A stretch of 64,000 nt of DNA from positions 34,930 through 98,929 of IMG/VR virus record IMGVR_UViG_3300047552_000910. One strand, 5' to 3'. How positions within the stretch are numbered: the stretch's first letter is position 1; each line of letters begins with the position of its first letter. The notes beneath the pieces are model-generated. The model did not search any database. It saw nothing but the letters and a program-made list of their open reading frames with translations, and was not told the origin of the DNA. This DNA is from a virus. This document shows, one piece after another, positions 8,637 through 17,334 of the stretch. A program made the position numbers and the translations under genes.

Positions 8637-9404
8637 TTAGTTAAGCCATGCAGCAGGAGTCCACTCAACAGCAGGAATATCATTCACAAACATATCGAGT
8701 TTTTCCATAGCATTTCTTACTTGTGCAGTCTTACCAGCAGAAGATGCAGCAGCTTGATCTATTGCAATTCTAGCATCATTTACTAGTTTTTGAATTTCAG
8801 GACTAACGGTTTGCTTTGAAACGGGCTGTGTTGCACTAGATGCAGGTTGTGGGCTTGTTCCAGTAACCGGTGCGGTAGGTGCGCCGCTTCCGCCTTGTTG
8901 TGGGCTTGTGCTTGTAGCCGATTGCGTGCCGGTGCCTAATTTAGAAGTAACGGTGTCTTTGTATTTAACAGCCGCGGTAATAATTCCCGCACCGATTAAT
9001 GCCTTTTTCCAACTAGAATCTTGTATTAAAGTTCTCAATAAAGATAGTCGTGAGATTGGAGGCACTGGAGGCACGGGCGGCCGGGGCGGCGGAGTTGGCG
9101 CGGGAGGCAATTGGGCTCGAGTTACACCTCTTAATGCTGCAGGATCGGTGCCTGCTATTCTGTTATTTTGCGTATCAATCCAATGATTGCCATTCCATTT
9201 ATAATCTATTGAATCGGTGCCTCTTCTTATCTCGCCAACCACCGGAGGGGGTAGTGGCCCGCGAGAAAACAATGATTTAATTTTTCTGCCCGCAGTTCTA
9301 AGAGTGCCTGCTCCAACTTCGTTTAGCACTTCTTTTGATTCAATGTTTCGCAATCTACTTTGCAATAAAGACATCGATTCGGTTAGTGTAGGTTGATTAT
9401 TCAT
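8637..9404 (-). CDS. Pro-rich protein of unknown function, possible virion protein
   Basis: 255 aa. An amphipathic N-terminus (SMSLLQSRLRNIESKEVLNE) is followed by a small YKWNGNHWIDTQNN motif, a proline-rich linker (about 95-118), a short hydrophobic stretch (ALIGAGIITAAVKY, about 135-148), a Ser/Thr/Gln-rich low-complexity region and a helical C-terminus. I do not recognise a family. It is the last of a run of similar low-complexity proteins (8637-14348) following late promoter motifs, which suggests a structural or internal capsid role. Confidence 0.65.
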   Translation of the reverse strand: MNNQPTLTESMSLLQSRLRNIESKEVLNEVGAGTLRTAGRKIKSLFSRGPLPPPVVGEIRRGTDSIDYKWNGNHWIDTQNNRIAGTDPAALRGVTRAQLPPAPTPPPRPPVPPVPPISRLSLLRTLIQDSSWKKALIGAGIITAAVKYKDTVTSKLGTGTQSATSTSPQQGGSGAPTAPVTGTSPQPASSATQPVSKQTVSPEIQKLVNDARIAIDQAAASSAGKTAQVRNAMEKLDMFVNDIPAVEWTPAAWLN

Positions 9405-9413
9405 ATGTTAGCT

Positions 9414-10475
9414 TTATACTTCTGCAATCGGCAATTTAACACCGGAATTTATAAACTCTTGTTTTAACGCAGCAACCAATTCCTCAGTTTTAGCAGTCGG
9501 GGGCAGATGCACGTTGTTTGCTGCAAGGAATTGTCGCACAGCTTCGTCTACAACAGGTATAGATCCTGTAATTGGTACATTGGCTGCAGGTTTACCCGAT
9601 GGCATTTTAATCGGTGTAGTATCTGTTGCTGTTTGTTTGGGCAAGTCTTTTAAATTTGGGGTTGGGTTATTTGTAATTGGTTTAGGTTCGTTGGTTTTTA
9701 ATGGTGCAGTTGTTACGGAATTATCTGTCGGTAGTGCTAATGCTTGAATTGTTTCTGGTTGTTTTGCATCTCTATATGCATAATCAACTACTGCTCCTAC
9801 AATTTCTGAAACATCGTCTCCTGCGGCATAATCAGCAGCAAAGCCCCCGGCAATAAATCCAGGCAGGGCACCGATACCACCCCCCAATGCACCGCCAATA
9901 ATTCCGCCAAACACGCCCCCAACCCAAAACACACCATATTCGGCGACTAATTTAGCTATTATTTTAGTAACTTCTTGCTTGTATTGCTGTTTTGTTAATG
10001 TTTTTGGTAATTCTTCTATTTGCGTCCAGCCGGCATATACTCCCATTGCTATTCCAACAGAAGGACCTAACATCTTTTTGCCGCCCCGCTTAATCTTATC
10101 CCACATTCCGGGTTCGTCGGCTTCGTTAATGTCATATCCAAAACTTTCTATTAATTGGTTTGCAATATTGAATTCAAACGACTCATTTGGGTTGTTACGG
10201 ATGGCGGCTTGCAGTTTATTATAAATATTATTCAGCCTAGTAACATGCCTATCCATTTCAGATGAGTTATCAGTTCCTGCTTGCCGTGTCGGCTTACCTT
10301 TATTAGGTGCACGACCGAGTATATACGGGTCAGTCAAATCCGGTTTCCCACCACCACGAGTCATCCATCGTTGATCCTCTGGACTTAATGATTGATAAAT
10401 TCGGGATTGGTCGGGGTCATCCTCGTATGGGTTAGATATTTCGTCTAATTTAGAAATGAGTTGTTTAAAATTCAT
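9414..10475 (-). CDS. unknown protein with glycine-zipper membrane-like segment
   Basis: 353 aa from the ATG at 10475, one base after the previous stop. An upstream in-frame start lies inside the preceding gene and looks false. The N-terminus MNFKQLISKLDE is an amphipathic helix ending in a possible prohead-protease site (LDE). The centre holds a long Gly/Ala-rich hydrophobic run (GVFGGIIGGALGGGIGALPG) of the glycine-zipper type, and the C-terminal third is Pro/Thr-rich. The composition suggests a membrane-active or internal virion protein, perhaps for DNA ejection. No family is recognised. Confidence 0.65.
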   Translation of the reverse strand: MNFKQLISKLDEISNPYEDDPDQSRIYQSLSPEDQRWMTRGGGKPDLTDPYILGRAPNKGKPTRQAGTDNSSEMDRHVTRLNNIYNKLQAAIRNNPNESFEFNIANQLIESFGYDINEADEPGMWDKIKRGGKKMLGPSVGIAMGVYAGWTQIEELPKTLTKQQYKQEVTKIIAKLVAEYGVFWVGGVFGGIIGGALGGGIGALPGFIAGGFAADYAAGDDVSEIVGAVVDYAYRDAKQPETIQALALPTDNSVTTAPLKTNEPKPITNNPTPNLKDLPKQTATDTTPIKMPSGKPAANVPITGSIPVVDEAVRQFLAANNVHLPPTAKTEELVAALKQEFINSGVKLPIAEV

Positions 10476-10476
10476 A

Positions 10477-10983
10477 CTATTGTTCCGGTGGCGGTGGCAA
10501 TGCTTTTTGCTCGCCGACAATAGCGTCATATTGATCCATTGTTAAAACATCGTGTTCCTTAGAGAATTCAATTAGTTTATCTGCAACATTATGTAGATCC
10601 ATATCTGTTTCTGCATCTTCTTTTGCATATTCTAATAAACGAATTAATAATGGAACATCTACCCGAACTGTATCAATAGAATCGTTCACTTCTGCTGATT
10701 GAGAATAGTTATCATCTTCTCGTAATTTAATTCGATTGACAATAGCTTTAGCATGTTCGTGTGTTTTAGCTAACTTATTCTGTTTAACAACAGCATTTTC
10801 GTTTTCTATTAGTTTTATATACTTCTTAGTGATACTATTTTTTGGTTTTGCAGCAATATCTGCATTTTGATATTGCTGCATAGCCATTCTAACGGACAAA
10901 CTAGTACCTTCGTGTAACTGACTATTCTTTTTAGCGGGTTTATCACAAGAATCTATTACTTGCAGTAGTTTCTTCAAGTCCAT
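10477..10983 (-). CDS. hypothetical protein, part of putative structural run
   Basis: 168 aa, acidic and helical. It starts MDLKKLLQVID, like its neighbours, and ends in a proline cluster (LPPPPEQ). The C-terminal half (VDVPLLIRLLEYAKEDAETD) looks like a compact helical domain. Only one base separates its stop from the next ATG, so the two are co-translated. No function recognised. Confidence 0.65.
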   Translation of the reverse strand: MDLKKLLQVIDSCDKPAKKNSQLHEGTSLSVRMAMQQYQNADIAAKPKNSITKKYIKLIENENAVVKQNKLAKTHEHAKAIVNRIKLREDDNYSQSAEVNDSIDTVRVDVPLLIRLLEYAKEDAETDMDLHNVADKLIEFSKEHDVLTMDQYDAIVGEQKALPPPPEQ

Positions 10984-10984
10984 G

Positions 10985-12001
10985 TTACATTCCAGAAAGG
11001 AATCGCATCTCGTCTAATGAAAATTCCTTGGGCGGTAACTTATCGGTAAACTGCTCAGGCGGCACTACGGCTTTTTCCAAGCCGCCATCTCCCATTACAG
11101 GACCTAATCCGTCATTTAGGCGATTTAGTAATGCCTGTATTCGACGTTCTATTTGATCTAAGTGTGCAGTACCTTGATATTTTTGCTTCATATTTAAAAG
11201 CTTTGCCATCTGGTCAACAGATTGTGCCCACTCCTCGGGTGTTTTATCGGCGCCAAATGCTTCGCCCATACCAGAGTCAGCAGGATCAGCAGGTACAGCA
11301 GTATCGCCTGCTGGATTATATGTCGGATAATCGGTATTTTCCTTGATAGCCTTTTGTTTTGCTTTGTTCCAAATAGCCGATCCTGCTACTGACTTTGGGT
11401 CTTTCTTAGGTGCGGTTTTTGATGTTACTGGGGTTTTTGCTAATGCAGTTCTTGCAACGCCTGTCTTCTTTGCTAACGTGTCTTTTGCAGTAGTTAGCTT
11501 CTTTGGAGTTGCAGGTTTCTTTGGCAGTACCTTTGTTGCATTCTCATCTAAATCGTCTTTTTTATCTTTAGTATCGGCCTTAGCTGCGGGCTTTTCTTTA
11601 GTGATTTTATCTGCTTGGGCGATTTTAATCTTAGCTAACTTCTCTTTAGCCTCCGTTAGCTTATTTTTGAGTTCTAGCTTTTGGGATTCGTTATACATAT
11701 CGGAATCTTCAATACGTTTACCGTATTCTGAGAACTTCATCTCGTATTCAAGGTAATGATATACACTAGCGATATAATCCGCCGCTTTTGTGATTTTTGC
11801 TTGTACCCAACCTTCTAATTGGTCTTCATCGTTAATCTTTTCGTATAACTTATAGCTATACTTAGCCAATTTAAATAGATCAGCCTTTGCCATAGCACCT
11901 TCGTCGTCCCGAATTTCGTTATCTAACCCAACATCATCCACTGATACATCAGGCGCTTTTTCGTCAAAATCGAAATCAAAATTTTCAAACTCATTAAACA
12001 T
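10985..12001 (-). CDS. hypothetical protein with helical N-domain and Lys/Ala-rich linker
   Basis: 338 aa. An acidic, Phe-rich N-terminus (FENFDFDFDE) is followed by a helical domain (about 35-95: LAKYSYKLYEKINDEDQLEG, then AADYIASVYHYLEYEM) of a type found in other marine T4-like phages, to my recollection. A long Lys/Ala/Pro/Thr-rich linker (120-215) and a second helical domain follow. GGAG stands before the ATG and a late-promoter-like box at 12024-12031. Probably a virion or scaffold protein; no function is proven. Confidence 0.65.
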   Translation of the reverse strand: MFNEFENFDFDFDEKAPDVSVDDVGLDNEIRDDEGAMAKADLFKLAKYSYKLYEKINDEDQLEGWVQAKITKAADYIASVYHYLEYEMKFSEYGKRIEDSDMYNESQKLELKNKLTEAKEKLAKIKIAQADKITKEKPAAKADTKDKKDDLDENATKVLPKKPATPKKLTTAKDTLAKKTGVARTALAKTPVTSKTAPKKDPKSVAGSAIWNKAKQKAIKENTDYPTYNPAGDTAVPADPADSGMGEAFGADKTPEEWAQSVDQMAKLLNMKQKYQGTAHLDQIERRIQALLNRLNDGLGPVMGDGGLEKAVVPPEQFTDKLPPKEFSLDEMRFLSGM

Positions 12002-12023
12002 GGTTTACTCCATCCTATATCGT

Positions 12024-12031
12024 GTATTTAC
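12024..12031 (-). promoter_or_regulatory. late-promoter-like box
   Basis: GTAAATAC on the minus strand, 23 bases before the ATG at 12001. It shares the core of the AACAGGTAAATACT motif but not the AACAG part. Confidence 0.4.
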
Positions 12032-12059
12032 CGTTTTTTACGGTAAAACTACAAAGTTT

Positions 12060-13043
12060 TTACTTGCGTTTAGCAGGCCCACCAAAAATACTAGTGCCTT
12101 TTAAATCAATTCCGTTTTTTGCAACACCGGCCTTTGTTTTTGGTTGAACTACTTTTGGTTGCGGTGGTGATTTGGTACCAGATTGCCCAGGAGCACCAGT
12201 ATAGCTCTTATTTCTTCGTGCAGCACCGGGCGAAATATGCGGATTTGGTATGGAAGCAATGTTAGCAGAGCTAGTTGCGCCTGCTGTAGCAGTTTCTTTA
12301 ATGGGATTGCCCGGAACCGCAGTGTTTACTACTGGTTTTTTGCGAGTCATCGCTCCGGGTGTTGCTACTGTTAGTCCTGGAGCACGTAATCTGTACTTTT
12401 CATTAATATTTTCTACACGAGAGTCAAAAACTAAGTTATAGAATTGTTTATTACCGAGTCTATTTGCTTCTTTAATATAATACCGGCCGTGTTCTATTAA
12501 ACCAGCTGCTAATGCATCGGGTCCAGACATTGAAAATGCATATAATGGGTTTGCAGCACTTGCAAACCTGTCTCTAATAGGTTTAAGTCCGGGTTCTGGG
12601 CCAAACGATAATATAAGTTTTGGTCCTTCAACAATATATGCAAATGTACTTTCAGGATTAGTCACTAACTCAGTAGCAAATTCTACGTTAAAGTTAATTT
12701 GCGAAGGTCGATTACCGGAAACTTTTGCGTACTCTTCCTCTTGGGCTGCTTTTTCTAGTTGTTGTTTCTCTAAGTGCTGATCCACTGCTAAACGAATATT
12801 AGCAGTTGCTTCTTTTCTAGTAGCACCGACTGCCTTAACTATAATTTTACCTTTTGGTGTAATTTTTTGTGCCCACGCATTTACTTGATTATTACTATCT
12901 GGGAACTTTTTGACAAAACAATCAAATTCGTTATACTTACCCAAGTCAATTTTCATCATGTTTTGTGGAACGCTGTCCGGCTTCCATGCAACTTCTTCGA
13001 GGTCGGAATCGATATCCTCTAATAATAGTTCTGATATTTTCAT
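12060..13043 (-). CDS. hypothetical protein with CTS-like N-terminus
   Basis: 327 aa. It starts MKISELLLEDIDSDLEE, close in pattern to T4 capsid-targeting peptides (such as MKTYQEFIAE), with possible protease sites of the (L/I)xE type at LLE and LEE. A mixed alpha/beta region follows (about 20-215, including NAWAQKITPKGKIIVKAVGA and an Ala-rich DALAAGLIEHGRYYIKEANR). The C-terminal 100 residues are Pro/Ala/Thr-rich and basic. GGAG precedes the ATG. A packaged internal protein is possible; the family is not recognised. Confidence 0.65.
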   Translation of the reverse strand: MKISELLLEDIDSDLEEVAWKPDSVPQNMMKIDLGKYNEFDCFVKKFPDSNNQVNAWAQKITPKGKIIVKAVGATRKEATANIRLAVDQHLEKQQLEKAAQEEEYAKVSGNRPSQINFNVEFATELVTNPESTFAYIVEGPKLILSFGPEPGLKPIRDRFASAANPLYAFSMSGPDALAAGLIEHGRYYIKEANRLGNKQFYNLVFDSRVENINEKYRLRAPGLTVATPGAMTRKKPVVNTAVPGNPIKETATAGATSSANIASIPNPHISPGAARRNKSYTGAPGQSGTKSPPQPKVVQPKTKAGVAKNGIDLKGTSIFGGPAKRK

Positions 13044-13046
13044 TTA

Positions 13047-13313
13047 TTAAGTCTCCGAGTGGTTTCCAAACCATAGTTCGAACCACTCCGGGCAACCTGG
13101 CTTGATATTTTGTTCTTTTTGAATTTGGCTTTTGTTAGTTACCTTAATTACCGGTAATTGTTGATTTTTATAATCAGCTAACGCTTGTTCAGAACCCAAT
13201 CCGCCTAATTGAGAAACACTTTTTAATTGATGTACAGGATCGTCGGGCGATAAGTAACAATCAGTTGGGTCTTCTTTGTGTAAGTCTGCCGTAGTAATTC
13301 TATATTGTTTCAC
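13047..13313 (-). CDS. small hypothetical protein (GTG start)
   Basis: 88 aa. It starts at GTG with GGAG nine bases upstream, three bases after the stop of the preceding gene. It has one CPEWFELWFG segment near the C-terminus and no recognisable domain. It lies tightly inside the putative structural run. Confidence 0.6.
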   Translation of the reverse strand: MKQYRITTADLHKEDPTDCYLSPDDPVHQLKSVSQLGGLGSEQALADYKNQQLPVIKVTNKSQIQKEQNIKPGCPEWFELWFGNHSET

Positions 13314-13316
13314 TTC

Positions 13317-14348
13317 TCAGACTCCGTATTTGTTTTTATTTCGTTTTGCAACAGGACTTTTACTATTTGTGCTAGGCAATTCTTTACTGCCGGCAGTAGT
13401 ACAACTTGACGATTTCACACCAAATGACTTTTCTGCACTCTTTCGAATTTCTTTATCTCCATCACTATAATCAATCATTACAAGTTTAGATCCGAGTGGT
13501 CCTTCTTGGGGAAGATTAGAGGCAGGGCTGCGAGCAAGTGCTACACCAAATCGATAAGACAAATACGGATGATTATTATTATCTAAGTGGGAGTATGAAT
13601 GCATACCAGGTGTCGCATCTTTTACGCTATTTTTTAATTGCGTTTTAGCTTCTGATAAAGAAACTTCTAATTCAAGAAATTTGTCTTTTAAAGATGGATT
13701 TGAAGAGATGTCTTCTTGTGCTTTTGCTCTTAGTCTTTCAAAGAACTCGCCTTGTAATCGGGTTTCTAGTGCTTGTTCTAATAAAAATACACCTAGATGA
13801 ATAGTATCGGGATTATTCATCCATTTTTCAAATTGTTTATGTTTTGGAGAGTGGAAACCAACTTTATCAACAAACTTAAACATTTCGGCGAAGCCAATGT
13901 TGGTTGCGTACACTGCTTCCAATAAAGAAAACTTTTTAGTTATTACTTTTTTTGTTTCTTTTATTGAAGGTATTGAATTTGGTGGTTTTTCTTCTTCTTG
14001 ATAGTGTTCTAAAATATCAGCTTTTAACTGCTTGCATACTTTAACTAATATTTTAGTATCTAATTCGTCAGGCAATTCTTTTATTGGGTATTCTCTTGTG
14101 TATTCATTGTAGCTATTAATTACTGCTGATTTAAAGATTGCAGAATTAAAACTTTTTTTACTTTTTAACGCAGCAACACATTTAACTACAACCGGATATA
14201 ATTGATTACGATAAACTTTGTCGTTGTTATTCATGAAATAAACAAGATCATCAACTAAATCATAGTTTATTTCGTTCCCATCGTCTTTTCCCTCAATATA
14301 ATCGGTATCGATAAAATGATTTTCGCGTAATAATTCTATAAGGTTCAT
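13317..14348 (-). CDS. hypothetical protein, first gene of a late operon
   Basis: 343 aa, rich in Lys, Asp and Glu and mainly helical up to residue 235, then a Ser/Asn-rich basic tail. The N-terminus MNLIELLREN has the amphipathic pattern shared with neighbours. It is the first gene after the late promoter motif at 14390-14403, which sits in the loop of a large inverted repeat. No family is recognised; a virion-related role is inferred from the context. Confidence 0.65.
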   Translation of the reverse strand: MNLIELLRENHFIDTDYIEGKDDGNEINYDLVDDLVYFMNNNDKVYRNQLYPVVVKCVAALKSKKSFNSAIFKSAVINSYNEYTREYPIKELPDELDTKILVKVCKQLKADILEHYQEEEKPPNSIPSIKETKKVITKKFSLLEAVYATNIGFAEMFKFVDKVGFHSPKHKQFEKWMNNPDTIHLGVFLLEQALETRLQGEFFERLRAKAQEDISSNPSLKDKFLELEVSLSEAKTQLKNSVKDATPGMHSYSHLDNNNHPYLSYRFGVALARSPASNLPQEGPLGSKLVMIDYSDGDKEIRKSAEKSFGVKSSSCTTAGSKELPSTNSKSPVAKRNKNKYGV

Positions 14349-14362
14349 ATTTAATCCGTGAA

Positions 14363-14428
14363 GTAACGAACTTGCAAGTCAGCAGTTTAAGTATTTACCT
14401 GTTTATAAAAATCTTGCAAGTTCGTTAC
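14363..14428. repeat. 16-bp perfect inverted repeat enclosing a late promoter
   Basis: GTAACGAACTTGCAAG (14363-14378) is repeated in reverse complement at 14413-14428. The 34-base loop contains the complete late promoter motif. The structure may be a terminator for the gene ending at 14436, an operator, or both. Confidence 0.85.
14390..14403 (-). promoter_or_regulatory. late promoter motif AACAGGTAAATACT
   Basis: The minus strand reads AACAGGTAAATACT. The same 14 bases occur before 21562 and 27910, and nearly the same before 24393. It lies 42 bases upstream of the ATG at 14348. Confidence 0.65.
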
Positions 14429-14435
14429 ATCCGAA

Positions 14436-15080
14436 TTAGTTGATAATAGTATTGATTTTTTTAATAGACTCGCCTAGTTGTAATTTTACCAATAAAAGTG
14501 TTTTTTCGTCTGAAACATAAAAGTATTTGCCATAAGTCAAATGCGGGTAATTTAATTGAAGAATGCTGCTTTCGGTCATTCTAATATTTTTATTATTCTT
14601 AGCCCAGTTAACAAATGTTTCGTTATTTGATTTCAAAGATTTCAAAGTTACTTTATAACCGAATGGTACATTTGGCATTCTAATGGTGTCGGGCGATAGT
14701 GTTATTCCGTCTTCTGGTTTATGTATTTCTCTTACTCGATTTTTACACAAATCCATTAATTCTAAAATATCATCGTATGAATTAGTATAAACCGACACAT
14801 ATCGTTCAACCCGCAAATCTATATCTTTAAATCCTTTCAAACAACGGAGGAATTTTAATGCAAATTCTTTATCAGCTGCGGTATTAATATGATTATATTT
14901 CCAAATACTTAATTGGAGCGGCTTAGGATTGTATACGGTGGTGGCTAATAACCGTTCTATTGAATCGAAATCTGGCTTTTTGTTAACCTTTGAACGAAAT
15001 ATTCTAGAGCCAGGACAATCGATTACAATTTTAAATTGATATTGATTCTTGTACAGTCGTCTCATCGGAAAAAATTTCAT
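14436..15080 (-). CDS. hypothetical protein downstream of clpA
   Basis: 214 aa, mixed alpha/beta and basic, with no motif I recognise. Its ATG lies 50 bp inside the end of the ClpA gene and has AAGG upstream, so it belongs to the dnaJ-clpA transcript. It ends just before the inverted repeat at 14363-14428. A partner or substrate adaptor of ClpA is possible from position alone. Confidence 0.6.
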   Translation of the reverse strand: MKFFPMRRLYKNQYQFKIVIDCPGSRIFRSKVNKKPDFDSIERLLATTVYNPKPLQLSIWKYNHINTAADKEFALKFLRCLKGFKDIDLRVERYVSVYTNSYDDILELMDLCKNRVREIHKPEDGITLSPDTIRMPNVPFGYKVTLKSLKSNNETFVNWAKNNKNIRMTESSILQLNYPHLTYGKYFYVSDEKTLLLVKLQLGESIKKINTIIN

Positions 15081-17334
15081 GTGGTACCTTATTAAGTTGT
15101 GGTTTAATTCTTTTAGCCTTTCCGACTAATATTAGTTTATTGTTAGATGCATCGGTAGTAATATTCAACACCCCTCCATTTTTAAGATTGCCGTAGAGGA
15201 GCATTTTAGCCAATTCACGCTTAATTTCCTTGTCAATAACGCGGCCCAACGGCCTTGCTCCCATTTTAGGATCAAATCCTTTTTCTAAAAGCCAGTTAGT
15301 TGCTTCGTTGGTAAGTTTGATAGTAACACCTTTACTCTTTACTTGCCCTCTTAGTTCATTAATAAATTTTTCAGTAATAAGTTTCATTGTATCAACATCG
15401 AGCTTGTTAAACTGAATAATGCCGTCTAATCTATTTCTAAACTCTGGCGGGAAAAATTGTTTTAATTCAGTATCTTCGTAAGTAGCTTCGAAGTTAGTAA
15501 ATCCGATATGATTCTTTTCAGAAGCTTGCGCGCCTGCATTAGTTGTAAGAATAATAATAAGATTTCGGCAATCTGCTTTCTTGCCATTCGATCCAGTGAT
15601 TGACCCAGTATCCATCATTTGCAGCAAAATGGTTGATACATCCGGATGACTTTTTTCAATTTCGTCTAGTAGCAAAACTGCATTAGGATGTTCTTGAATT
15701 TGTGTAATCAGTACTCCGGCATTATCATCGAATCCAATATATCCGGGCGGACTACCTAATAATTTACTAATACTGTGTTTTTCTTGGTATTCCGACATAT
15801 CTAACCTAATTAGTTCGACGCCAAGATGTTTAGCTAATGTTTTTGCAAGGATTGACTTTCCAGTACCTGTTTGGCCGGAAAATACAAAACTACCAACTGG
15901 TTTATGTTCTGGTTTTAATCCTGCTTGTGATATAGTAATAATGTTAACCAATTCGTCGATAGCAGTTGCTTGTCCGAATACTTCCGATTCTAACTTCTCC
16001 TTCAATGTTTCAATTTTATTATCTTGAGTCTCCATAATTTGCTCTTTGGGCAAATTGACCATTTTTGACAGTTCGTATTGGATATCTTCTTCTTCTATCA
16101 CACGATGTTCTGTTGTTTTTAAATTAAACCTAGAACATGCGCAATCGATTAAATCGATTGCTTTATCGGGTAATTTTTTATCAGCTTGATACTTTACAGA
16201 AAGATCGATTGCTGCTTGCAGTGCAGCAACTTTAATTTTAACTTTATGAAATTGTTCGTAGTACTTCTTAATACCTTTAAGTATTTCCAATGTCATTTCG
16301 GGGGACGGTTCATTTATTGTAACACGCTGGAATCTCCGCATTAATGCACGGTCTTTTTCGAAGTGTTTACGATATTCTTCCCATGTAGTAGACGCGATTA
16401 CTTTGATATTGCCTTTACTCAATGCAGGCTTCATCATATTCGCTAGGTCGTTTGATGAGTTGCTGCCCGCACCTGCTCCGCTCATCATATGAGCTTCGTC
16501 TATTGCTAATATCGTTTTCCCTTGCTTTTGTAATGCAGCCAATACCGCTTTAAATCGTTCTTCAAATTCACCTCGGTATTTGGATCCTGCTAATAATGCA
16601 GATATATCTAAATTGTATACAGTATAATTTGTTAAAAATTCAGGTACCAGTTTATTAACAATATTATAAGCAAGCCCTTCTAAAATTGAAGATTTGCCTG
16701 TACCTGGGTCGCCAACTAAAATAATAGAATTTTTAGTTCGTCTGCCCATAACTAATGCCACAGCAGTGAGTTCTTCTTCTCTGCCAATAACAGGATCAAT
16801 TTTTTTGTCTTTAGCTAATTGGTTTAAGTTTGTAGTAAACGCCATTAATGCTTTTGAACTTCGGGCATCTACTTGGTTATTATCAGTATCGCCCGTATCA
16901 TTATTTGTAATACCTTCAATATAATCGTTAAATTTTGCCTTATCGATATTTGCGGGAGAGATATAATAATGAGCCCAAGTTTTTGTTTCGCTCATGATAG
17001 ACAATAATACATCCAATGTTTCAATTTCTTGTCGGCCATTGAATAGTACTCGAGTAAATGCTCGATTTAGTACCCTAGCAACTGCTTGGGTTTTTTTAGG
17101 CTTAACTACTTCGGTTACTGTGATTTCACTACATTGCGTTTTTAAATAATTAAGTACCGTGTCACTTAATTCTTGGGGATTTATTCCAAATTCTTGTACA
17201 GAGTCAATCACAGTTGACTCTGTTAATGATGCAAATAACAAATGTTCTACGGTAACATATTCATGATGTAAGTTTTGTGCAGTATCGATTGCTTTATCAA
17301 AAACTGCCTGTACATTTTCACTGAGTTTAACCAT
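15031..17334 (-). CDS. clpA: ClpA-like AAA+ unfoldase
   Basis: 767 aa, close to E. coli ClpA (758). It has an N-domain with two Clp_N repeats (1-140), then D1 with Walker A GDPGTGKS (208-215) and Walker B ILAIDEAH (275-282), and D2 with SGQTGTGKS (486-494) and LLLDEIEK (554-561). IGF at 610-612, before PPEFRNRLD, sits where ClpA carries its ClpP-binding IGL loop, so docking to a ClpP peptidase is likely kept. It is made from one transcript with DnaJ (TAATG overlap at 17334). It probably steers host or phage proteins to host ClpP, or acts in protein remodelling. Confidence 0.92.
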   Translation of the reverse strand: MVKLSENVQAVFDKAIDTAQNLHHEYVTVEHLLFASLTESTVIDSVQEFGINPQELSDTVLNYLKTQCSEITVTEVVKPKKTQAVARVLNRAFTRVLFNGRQEIETLDVLLSIMSETKTWAHYYISPANIDKAKFNDYIEGITNNDTGDTDNNQVDARSSKALMAFTTNLNQLAKDKKIDPVIGREEELTAVALVMGRRTKNSIILVGDPGTGKSSILEGLAYNIVNKLVPEFLTNYTVYNLDISALLAGSKYRGEFEERFKAVLAALQKQGKTILAIDEAHMMSGAGAGSNSSNDLANMMKPALSKGNIKVIASTTWEEYRKHFEKDRALMRRFQRVTINEPSPEMTLEILKGIKKYYEQFHKVKIKVAALQAAIDLSVKYQADKKLPDKAIDLIDCACSRFNLKTTEHRVIEEEDIQYELSKMVNLPKEQIMETQDNKIETLKEKLESEVFGQATAIDELVNIITISQAGLKPEHKPVGSFVFSGQTGTGKSILAKTLAKHLGVELIRLDMSEYQEKHSISKLLGSPPGYIGFDDNAGVLITQIQEHPNAVLLLDEIEKSHPDVSTILLQMMDTGSITGSNGKKADCRNLIIILTTNAGAQASEKNHIGFTNFEATYEDTELKQFFPPEFRNRLDGIIQFNKLDVDTMKLITEKFINELRGQVKSKGVTIKLTNEATNWLLEKGFDPKMGARPLGRVIDKEIKRELAKMLLYGNLKNGGVLNITTDASNNKLILVGKAKRIKPQLNKVPHEIFSDETTVQESISI

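Noticed and set aside
11343-11756. 137-codon rightward open frame opposite the gene at 10985-12001
   Set aside because: It lies fully antisense to a well-placed gene with a good ribosome site, and its hydrophobic sequence is the mirror of the Lys/Ala-rich linker.
12030-12044. ACCGT-TTTTT-ACGGT hairpin as a terminator
   Set aside because: Only five base pairs and no clear U-tract after it on the minus strand.
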